Source of the DNA: Clostridia bacterium
Lineage (GTDB): Bacteria; Bacillota; Clostridia; Christensenellales; Aristaeellaceae
Direction of reading: 5' to 3'
Assembly (NCBI GenBank): GCA_017532155.1
Contig: JAFXJP010000022.1
Span: forward strand, 1 to 47,201
DNA: 47,201 bases
Below are positions 41,584 to 47,201 of this stretch, in pieces. Each line of letters opens with the position of its first letter. Within the stretch, counting starts at the first letter, position 1. The notes under the pieces were generated by a model, which worked only from the letters and a program-made list of their open reading frames with translations, ran no database searches and had not been told where the DNA came from. The translations under genes and the position numbers were made by a program.

Positions 41584-43497
41584 ATGGAAGAAAAAAACAC
41601 AAATCAGAATAAAGCGCCCAAGATGAAAAAGCCGCCGATTTTCTGGATCACGGTCGTTATTCTGGGCGTCATGCTTTTATCCACGCTCTTTTCCGCCAGC
41701 CGTCTTTTCGGCTCTCAGACTGAGATGGTCGAATACTCCGCCTTCATCAACATGGTCAATTCCGGCCAGGTGGATAAGGTGCAGATCGGCCTTGACAGCA
41801 TCGCCTTTACGCTGAAGGCGGATGAATCGATGCCTAAATGGTATCTGGGGCTGACGCAGACCAAGGTATATCAGTGTGTGGCGGTGGAGGATCCCTATCT
41901 GGTTGATCGTCTGCTGGAGGCCCAGGTGACCTTCGCCGGCGAGGATTTGTCCTCTTCCTCCGCATTCAGCATGATCCTCAGCCTCGTGCTGCCCATTGCG
42001 CTCTACGGCGTAATCATCTTCTTTGTCTTCCGCATGATCAAAAAAAGCAGCGGCGGCATGGGCGCGATGAGCTTTGGCAAGAGCAGCGCCAAGATGTACA
42101 CCGTCTCTGACGAAAGCAAAAAGTTTACCGATGTCGCCGGACAGGACGAAGCCAAGGAAGCGCTGATCGAACTGGTGGATTTCCTCCATCAGCCCGATAA
42201 ATACCGCGCTATCGGCGCAAAGCTGCCCAAGGGCGCGCTGCTGGTGGGCCCTCCCGGCACGGGTAAAACGCTGCTGGCGCAGGCCGTGGCAGGCGAAGCG
42301 AAGGTGCCGTTCTTCTTTGTCAGCGGCTCGGCCTTTGTAGAGATGTTTGTCGGCACAGGCGCTGCGCGTGTGCGCGATCTCTTTAAGCAGGCCAATGAAA
42401 AGGCGCCGTGCATCATTTTTATTGATGAAATCGACGCCATCGGCAAAAAACGCGACGCAATGGGCCTGTCCTCCAACGACGAACGCGAGCAGGCGCTCAA
42501 TCAGCTGTTGGCGGAAATGGACGGCTTTGACGCCTCCAAGGGCATCGTCGTGCTGGGCGCCACCAACCGCCCGGAGATTCTCGACGCCGCCCTCCTGCGC
42601 CCCGGTCGCTTCGACCGCCGCATCACCGTGGATCTGCCCGATCTTCGCGGTCGCGAGGCCGTTCTGCGCGTGCATGCGCGCGGCATCACAATGGATCACA
42701 ATATTGATTTTGCCGCCATCGCCCGCCAGACAGTGGGTGCATCGGGCGCAGATCTGGCCAATATTGTCAATGAAGCCGCGCTGCGCACCGTGCGCCTGGG
42801 CCGCACTTCCGTGACGCAATCCGATCTGGAAGCCTCAGTAGAAACCGTTATCGCAGGCACCGAGCGCAAGAGCTTTGTGATTCCCGAAGCCGAAAAACGC
42901 ATTGTCGCCTATCACGAAATCGGCCACGCGCTGGTAGCGGCACACCAGAAAAACGCCGTGCCCGTGCAAAAGATCACCATCATCCCGCGTACCTCCGGCG
43001 CGCTGGGCTACACCATGCAGGTGGATGAAGAGGAGCACGTGCTCATGAACCGCGAGGACATCATCAGCAAGCTCGCCGTGCTCACCGCCGGCCGCGCTGC
43101 CGAAGAATATGCCTGCAATACCTGCACCACCGGCGCTGCCAACGACATCGAACAGGCCACCAAGCTGGCCCGCGCAATGGTTACGCGCTACGGCATGAGC
43201 GAGAAATTTGGCATGGTGGCGCTGGAAACCAGCAGCAATGTGTACCTGGGCGGCGATTCGCAGCTGATGTGCTCGGCGGATACGGCTGCCAAGGTGGATG
43301 AAGAGGTCATGCGCCTGATCCGCGAGGCCTATGACGCGGCGCTTGGCATTCTCAAACAAAACACCCGCAAGCTGCACGATCTGGCGGAGTATCTGCTGGA
43401 GAAGGAGAACATTTCCGGCGAAGAATTCAAGGAAATTCTGCATGCGGATGAGCAGCCGATCGTGCTGCTGGAAGATGACGAAAGAAAATCGGTATAA
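41584..43497 (+). CDS. ftsH: ATP-dependent zinc metalloprotease FtsH
   Basis: The 637-residue hexameric membrane protease degrades misfolded and regulatory membrane proteins. Two membrane spans (about 18-38 and 128-152) enclose the extracytoplasmic domain. The AAA domain has Walker A GPPGTGKT (about 222), [11 protein letters not shown] and the second region of homology RPGRFDRRI. The zinc site HEIGH (about 444) replaces the commoner HEAGH, keeping both His and the Glu. The C-terminus is short and acidic. ATG at 41584 follows AAAGGAG; an upstream frame opening at 41536 overlaps the promoter region and is rejected. Confidence 0.97.
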   Translation: MEEKNTNQNKAPKMKKPPIFWITVVILGVMLLSTLFSASRLFGSQTEMVEYSAFINMVNSGQVDKVQIGLDSIAFTLKADESMPKWYLGLTQTKVYQCVAVEDPYLVDRLLEAQVTFAGEDLSSSSAFSMILSLVLPIALYGVIIFFVFRMIKKSSGGMGAMSFGKSSAKMYTVSDESKKFTDVAGQDEAKEALIELVDFLHQPDKYRAIGAKLPKGALLVGPPGTGKTLLAQAVAGEAKVPFFFVSGSAFVEMFVGTGAARVRDLFKQANEKAPCIIFIDEIDAIGKKRDAMGLSSNDEREQALNQLLAEMDGFDASKGIVVLGATNRPEILDAALLRPGRFDRRITVDLPDLRGREAVLRVHARGITMDHNIDFAAIARQTVGASGADLANIVNEAALRTVRLGRTSVTQSDLEASVETVIAGTERKSFVIPEAEKRIVAYHEIGHALVAAHQKNAVPVQKITIIPRTSGALGYTMQVDEEEHVLMNREDIISKLAVLTAGRAAEEYACNTCTTGAANDIEQATKLARAMVTRYGMSEKFGMVALETSSNVYLGGDSQLMCSADTAAKVDEEVMRLIREAYDAALGILKQNTRKLHDLAEYLLEKENISGEEFKEILHADEQPIVLLEDDERKSV

Positions 43498-43509
43498 GGA
43501 TACGATTGG

Positions 43510-43538
43510 GAGGCGGCTTTTATGGTAAAAGCCGCCTC
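43510..43538 (+). terminator. Terminator hairpin after ftsH
   Basis: GAGGCGGCTTTTA pairs with TAAAAGCCGCCTC around 3 nt, followed by a pyrimidine-rich TCTTCTGTCTCT. The start GGGAGGCGGCTTTT is the same as in repeat copy R3 (31909-31922), so this hairpin belongs to the same family. Confidence 0.75.
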
Positions 43539-43578
43539 TCTTCTGTCTCTCCTCCCCGCAATTTTACAATTCCCGTCA

Positions 43579-43607
43579 TTGACAAACCCTGCCCTTTGCC
43601 GTATGCT
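43579..43607 (+). promoter_or_regulatory. Promoter of L,D-transpeptidase/CapA gene
   Basis: TTGACA (43579-43584), 17-nt spacer, TATGCT (43602-43607). The ribosome-binding site AAAGGA lies at 43625-43630, before ATG 43638. Confidence 0.75.
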
Positions 43608-43637
43608 TCCAATATACCATCTGCAAAGGAAAAGCCT

Positions 43638-43658
43638 ATGAAACGCCTGATTTTTTTT
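43638..43658 (+). other. T8 homopolymer frameshift site in signal peptide
   Basis: ATG 43638 has the ribosome-binding site AAAGGA and begins MKRLIFF, then runs out of frame. With seven T instead of eight, the frame continues into the large secreted protein. It may be a sequencing or assembly error, a phase-variable tract, or a slippage site. Confidence 0.75.
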
Positions 43659-46392
43659 GTTATTTATGCTCCTGCCGCTGTGCGCCTTTGCTCAGAGCGA
43701 GGATTTTTCGCTGACCGCGCCTGAAACGCTGCGCCCGTATGTAAGCAAGGATTTTGCTGTCCATGCGCCTGCCGAGGGCTTGTTTACGCTGCAAATCAGC
43801 GATGGTATTTTTTCCTACACTATTTTTGAACAGCAGATTCCCGCCGGTGAAACGCGCCTGACCTGGAATGGCCTGCACTTTGGCGGCGAGGCCGTTTGCC
43901 GCGGCGCTTATACGCTGACCGCCACGCTGCAGACCAGCAGCGCTGCTATGACCGCCAGCAGCGCCATCCGCATCCTGCCGCCCGCTGCCGCACTGCAGTA
44001 CTGCATTCCCTCTTCTTTTACGGTATATGCCGGGCACGACGGTTTTCTTGTCAATTATCTCATCACCGCCGAAGGGCTGATGCATGCGCAGCTTTACCGC
44101 GCTGACGACCTGCAAAATGCCATCAAAACCTGGGGCATTGAGCAAAGCGACATGCTGCCGCACGTGTTCAAATGGAACGGGCAGATCAATAACCGCAATG
44201 TCGCAGAGGGCGACTATGTGCTCACCTTCAAGGTTAAAAACAGCGAGCAGGAAGCCTTCCGCTTTCCCATCCGGGTGTCGCATGATGCGCCGCCTGCTGC
44301 CGCTCTGGCTGTCAGCGATCCCGCCCTTTTTCTTCCGGAAGATATCTCCGATCCCGCCGCCGTCTGGCAGGCGATGATGGCCCCCATTGCCGTTGTGGAT
44401 ATCGGCGACGTCGCGCATCAAAACGTCTATGCCGAGCCGAATGAAAAATCCTCCGTCGTCGGCATGGTGCACGGCCAGACGCAGGGGCTCAAGGTTCTTG
44501 CGCTGAATGTCAGCGGCTTTGCGCGCATCGGTGCCTGGCGCGAAGCGGACGGTCAGTATATCGAAGGCTATATCCCGCAGAAAAAGCTCAAAACCATCAT
44601 CCCCGACAGCCGCTACGGCGTGCTGATTGACAAGCGTGATCAAACGCTGACCGTCTATGAAGGCGGCCTGCCCATCGGCACCGTATCCGTATCAACCGGC
44701 CTGATGACGCAGGATAACCTCTGGTGCGAAACGCGCGCCGGCGCATTCCTCACCCAGGACCGCATCATCAATTTTGCCAGCGAAGGCTACAGCTATAATT
44801 ACGCCATCCGCATTGACGGCGGCAATCTGATTCATTCCATGGGCTATAAGCGCTACGACGGCCAGAAGTGGGATTATTCCGAGCACCTTGCGCAAATCGG
44901 TCAGAAAGCTTCGCACGGCTGCGTGCGTACGGATACCCGCGCCACCGAAAGCGGCGTCAATATCTATTGGCTGTGGACGCATCTGCCCATTCACACCAAA
45001 GTGCTGGTCATCGACGATCTTCAGGCCCGGGAAGCCCGGCTGCTGGAGATTCTGGGCACCCCCACGCCCGAGCCGACCGCAACGCCCACGCCTCCCCCCA
45101 CGCAGGTTCCCACGCCCTCGCCAACGCCCACCGTAACGCCTGCGCCCGCCTACGAAGGACTGCTCTCCTATCGATCCAGCGGATTGCACGTGGTGCAATT
45201 GCAGGAAAAGCTCAAAGCGCTCAATTACTATACGGGCGAGATTGACGGCGTATTTGGCGATGCCACCCATAAAGCCGTCGTAGCCTTCCAGAAACGAAAT
45301 CAGCTGCAGGCTGACGGCGTGGTGGGGCAAATGACCTTTGCCGCCCTTTTTGGCGACGCTGCCCTGGCTGATGAAACGCCCGTGCCAACCGCCGCAGCCG
45401 AGCCCACCGCCACGCCGACAGCAACCCTCGTGCCCACCGCTACGCCCGTGCCGCCCGATGACGTAACGCTTACCCTCACCTTCGGCGGCGATACGCTGCT
45501 GGGCAGCGAAGACGCCATCCGCAAGCGCGAAACCTCCTTTGACAGCGTGATTGACGCGCAGGGCTATGACTATCCCCTGGCCAACCTGCTGCCGGTCTTT
45601 TCATCGGATGATCTGACCACACTGAACCTCGAATGCATTTTCAAAAATGATTCCAAGGACAAAACCGCCGGCCGCATGTTCAATTTCCGCGGCCCGACAG
45701 ATCATGTAAATATTCTCTCTGCCGCCTCAGTCGAGCACGTAAACCTGGCAAACAACCACTTTGTAGATTACGGCTATGCCGGCCGCCGCATAACGCGCCA
45801 AACGCTGGAGGACGCAGGCATTGCCTACAGCGGCTACGGATCCACCTGGATTTTTGAAAAAGACGGCGTCAGGATTGGTTTTTCCGGCATCCGTGAAACC
45901 ATCTGGCATCAGGATCGATCCGTGCCCGCTGAGGAAATCAAGGCCCTTCGCGAGGCAGGCTGCGACTATATCATTTATTCCTGCCATTTTGGTCAGGAAT
46001 ACGCGCCCAATCGCAATAAGGATCAGGAGCTGATCGCTCACATGATCATCGACGCGGGCGCAGACTGCGTGATCGGCCATCATCCGCATGTAGTGCAGGG
46101 CATTGAAATTTACAACGGCAAGCCGATTTTCTACAGCCTAGGCAATCTCTGCTTTGGTGGAAACCTCACCCCCAAGGACTACGACGGCCTGGTTGTACAG
46201 CTGCAGTTGAGCTTCCATAAAACCGAAATCATGGATGTATCTGCCTCGCTGATCCCTATCATGACCAGCGGGGTGCAGGACGGCACAACCAACTTCCAGC
46301 CCGTGATTGCCACAGGCGAAGATAAGGCGCGTATCCTTGAAAGAATACAATCTGACAGTCAGATTACCATCAGCGATCACATTGACTTTTAA
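43657..46392 (+). CDS. Secreted L,D-transpeptidase / peptidoglycan-binding / CapA fusion with 5' frameshift
   Basis: The open frame gives 911 residues. Two FlgD-Ig-like domains (about 20-215) precede an SH3-like domain (about 255-315) and a YkuD L,D-transpeptidase (about 320-455) with catalytic Cys422 in SHGCVR. After a Thr/Pro linker come PG_binding_1 (about 502-565), a second Thr/Pro linker, and a CapA/PGA_cap metallophosphatase-like domain (about 605-880) with FGGDTLLG, NNHFVDYG and GHHPHV. It probably crosslinks or remodels peptidoglycan outside the cell. The promoter and ribosome-binding site point to ATG 43638, but that frame stops after 28 codons. Removing one T from the T8 tract (43651-43658) joins it to this frame and creates the signal peptide MKRLIFLLFMLLPLCAFAQ. 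Confidence 0.85.
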   Translation: MLFMLLPLCAFAQSEDFSLTAPETLRPYVSKDFAVHAPAEGLFTLQISDGIFSYTIFEQQIPAGETRLTWNGLHFGGEAVCRGAYTLTATLQTSSAAMTASSAIRILPPAAALQYCIPSSFTVYAGHDGFLVNYLITAEGLMHAQLYRADDLQNAIKTWGIEQSDMLPHVFKWNGQINNRNVAEGDYVLTFKVKNSEQEAFRFPIRVSHDAPPAAALAVSDPALFLPEDISDPAAVWQAMMAPIAVVDIGDVAHQNVYAEPNEKSSVVGMVHGQTQGLKVLALNVSGFARIGAWREADGQYIEGYIPQKKLKTIIPDSRYGVLIDKRDQTLTVYEGGLPIGTVSVSTGLMTQDNLWCETRAGAFLTQDRIINFASEGYSYNYAIRIDGGNLIHSMGYKRYDGQKWDYSEHLAQIGQKASHGCVRTDTRATESGVNIYWLWTHLPIHTKVLVIDDLQAREARLLEILGTPTPEPTATPTPPPTQVPTPSPTPTVTPAPAYEGLLSYRSSGLHVVQLQEKLKALNYYTGEIDGVFGDATHKAVVAFQKRNQLQADGVVGQMTFAALFGDAALADETPVPTAAAEPTATPTATLVPTATPVPPDDVTLTLTFGGDTLLGSEDAIRKRETSFDSVIDAQGYDYPLANLLPVFSSDDLTTLNLECIFKNDSKDKTAGRMFNFRGPTDHVNILSAASVEHVNLANNHFVDYGYAGRRITRQTLEDAGIAYSGYGSTWIFEKDGVRIGFSGIRETIWHQDRSVPAEEIKALREAGCDYIIYSCHFGQEYAPNRNKDQELIAHMIIDAGADCVIGHHPHVVQGIEIYNGKPIFYSLGNLCFGGNLTPKDYDGLVVQLQLSFHKTEIMDVSASLIPIMTSGVQDGTTNFQPVIATGEDKARILERIQSDSQITISDHIDF

Positions 46393-46396
46393 ATCC

Positions 46397-46437
46397 ATGA
46401 AAGCAGTTCCGCCCAAGAACTGCTTTCATCTTTTTTT
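46397..46437 (+). terminator. Rho-independent terminator
   Basis: ATGAAAGCAGTTC pairs with GAACTGCTTTCAT around a 7-nt loop, followed by CTTTTTTT. It ends the transpeptidase/CapA gene. Confidence 0.92.
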
Positions 46438-46458
46438 CAAAAAAATTCAAAAAAGGTG

Positions 46459-46487
46459 TTGACAAAAGGCTTTAATGGTGATATCAT
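46459..46487 (+). promoter_or_regulatory. Promoter of tRNA cluster
   Basis: TTGACA (46459-46464), 17-nt spacer, TATCAT (46482-46487), about 50 nt before the first tRNA. Confidence 0.75.
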
Positions 46488-46540
46488 CTATCACTGTCTG
46501 CAGGGATTAATTCCCCCCGACACTCCCCCGACAGCGGCAT

Positions 46541-46617
<77 letters not shown>

Positions 46618-46625
46618 ACCCTTAT

Positions 46626-46702
46626 GGTGGGTATAGTTCAGTGGTTAGAGCGCCAGATTGTGGCTCTGGATATCGTGGGTTCGACTCCCACTACCCACCC
46701 CA
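46626..46702 (+). tRNA. tRNA-His (anticodon GTG)
   Basis: The acceptor GTGGGTA pairs with TACCCAC, with the His-specific extra G at -1 (46626) opposite discriminator C. The anticodon loop is TTGTGGC, and CCA is encoded. Confidence 0.97.
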
Positions 46703-46736
46703 TTTTCTCCCTTTCAATTGGCGGGACTCCTATTGT

Positions 46737-46811
46737 AGGGGTGTAGCCAAGCGGTAAGGCAAGGGACTTTGACTCCCTGATTCGTAGGTTCGAACCCTGC
46801 CACCCCTGCCA
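46737..46811 (+). tRNA. tRNA-Gln (anticodon TTG)
   Basis: The acceptor AGGGGTG pairs with CACCCCT, the anticodon loop is CTTTGAC, and CCA is encoded. The A1-T72 acceptor pair is typical of tRNA-Gln. Confidence 0.96.
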
Positions 46812-46814
46812 AAT

Positions 46815-46890
46815 GACCCATTAGCTCAGGTGGTAGAGCACTTGACTTTTAATCAAGGTGTCCGGAGTTCGAGTCTCCGATGGGTCACCA
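46815..46890 (+). tRNA. tRNA-Lys (anticodon TTT)
   Basis: The acceptor GACCCAT pairs with ATGGGTC, the anticodon loop is CTTTTAA, the discriminator is A, and CCA is encoded. It begins three bases after the preceding tRNA. Confidence 0.97.
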
Positions 46891-46914
46891 CCCCTCGGGG
46901 CTGATAAAAGTCAA

Positions 46915-46998
46915 GCGGGCGTGGCGGAATGGCAGACGCGCCAGACTTAGGATCTGGTGCCGAGAGGCGTAAGAGTTCAAGTCTCTTCGTCCGCACCA
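46915..46998 (+). tRNA. tRNA-Leu (anticodon TAG)
   Basis: The acceptor GCGGGCG pairs with CGTCCGC (one G-T). The anticodon stem CCAGA/TCTGG encloses CTTAGGA. A long variable arm (TGCCGAGAGGCGT) marks it as class II. CCA is encoded. Confidence 0.96.
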
Positions 46999-47025
46999 GT
47001 ACATCCCCTTCAATCCCCTTTTTCT

Positions 47026-47101
47026 GCGGTAGTAGCTCAGTTGGTAGAGCGCCACCTTGCCAAGGTGGAGGTCGCGAGTCCGAGCCTCGTCTACCGCTCC
47101 A
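47026..47101 (+). tRNA. tRNA-Gly (anticodon GCC)
   Basis: The acceptor GCGGTAG pairs with CTACCGC, the anticodon loop is TTGCCAA, and CCA is encoded. It reads GGC/GGT. Confidence 0.97.
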
Positions 47102-47104
47102 ATT

Positions 47105-47178
47105 GCGGGTGTAGCTCAATGGCAGAGCTCCAGCCTTCCAAGCTGGCTACGTGGGTTCGATTCCCATCACCCGCTCCA
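47105..47178 (+). tRNA. tRNA-Gly (anticodon TCC)
   Basis: The acceptor GCGGGTG pairs with CACCCGC, the anticodon loop is CTTCCAA, and CCA is encoded. It reads GGA/GGG and is the second Gly isoacceptor, starting four bases after the first. The window ends 23 nt later. Confidence 0.97.
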
Positions 47179-47201
47179 GCAAATGGAGCGGAGCTTGCCA
47201 A

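Overview
The window looks like chromosomal DNA of a GC-rich member of the Clostridia (Bacillota), probably an anaerobic gut lineage. This is an inference from gene content: an ACT/PFL-family pair, DegV, DUF3793, PadR-DUF2812, Pro/Thr-rich linkers in secreted proteins, strong AGGAGG ribosome-binding sites, sigma-A type TTGACA/TATAAT promoters and CCA-encoding tRNA genes. No rRNA, CRISPR array, prophage or transposase gene was seen. Most genes are ordinary housekeeping, transport and cell-envelope genes. The unusual material lies in the intergenic repeats and in a few multidomain secreted proteins.

Layout. 0.1-1.9 kb: a PadR-DUF2812 pair (-) with paired palindromic operators over its promoter. 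1.9-3.6 kb: ACT-domain protein plus PFL-family (UPF0210) protein (+). 3.6-3.86 kb: a hairpin-rich repeat. 3.9-8.0 kb: SGNH hydrolase, then an operon of alpha/beta-hydrolase, thioredoxin-fold secreted protein and aroD. 8.07-8.18 kb: small SRP RNA. 8.2-11.8 kb: a ribose/galactose-type ABC importer (-). 11.9-12.9 kb: a Tat-exported FMN-binding/C_GCAxxG_C_C fusion (-). 13.1-15.6 kb: DegV and pyrimidine-nucleoside phosphorylase. 15.6-20.9 kb: a secreted protein, a 963-residue zinc-ribbon/TPR membrane protein and a membrane acyltransferase. 21-26.4 kb: a reverse-strand operon polA-coaE-lytic transglycosylase-family 5 solute-binding protein. 26.5-28.8 kb: a degenerate M23-like protein and glmS. 28.8-32.5 kb: htpG and an orphan mazF, enclosed by long inverted copies of the hairpin-rich repeat. 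32.5-36.7 kb: a MalFG-type sugar importer whose binding lipoprotein has an extra C-terminal membrane anchor, then a highly codon-biased small secreted protein. 36.8-41.4 kb: XRE regulator, DUF3793 protein behind iron-box-like palindromes, GNAT acetyltransferase, a lipoprotein and uvrC. 41.6-46.4 kb: ftsH and a secreted L,D-transpeptidase/peptidoglycan-binding/CapA fusion with an apparent frameshift in a T8 tract in its signal peptide. 46.5-47.2 kb: seven tRNA genes (Arg, His, Gln, Lys, Leu, Gly, Gly).

The best candidate for something undescribed is the intergenic repeat family at 3.60-3.86, 20.88-20.96, 28.79-29.49 and 31.90-32.46 kb, with a related hairpin at 43.51 kb. Each full copy is a chain of hairpins. 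Loops and linkers are conserved between copies, while several stems have changed sequence on both arms so that pairing is kept. This indicates selection on structure, whether as RNA, as bidirectional terminator, or as cruciform DNA. Two copies sit inverted around htpG-mazF, and one of them carries a nested 126-bp element with perfect 11-bp terminal inverted repeats. All functional statements were made by reading the sequence without database searches.
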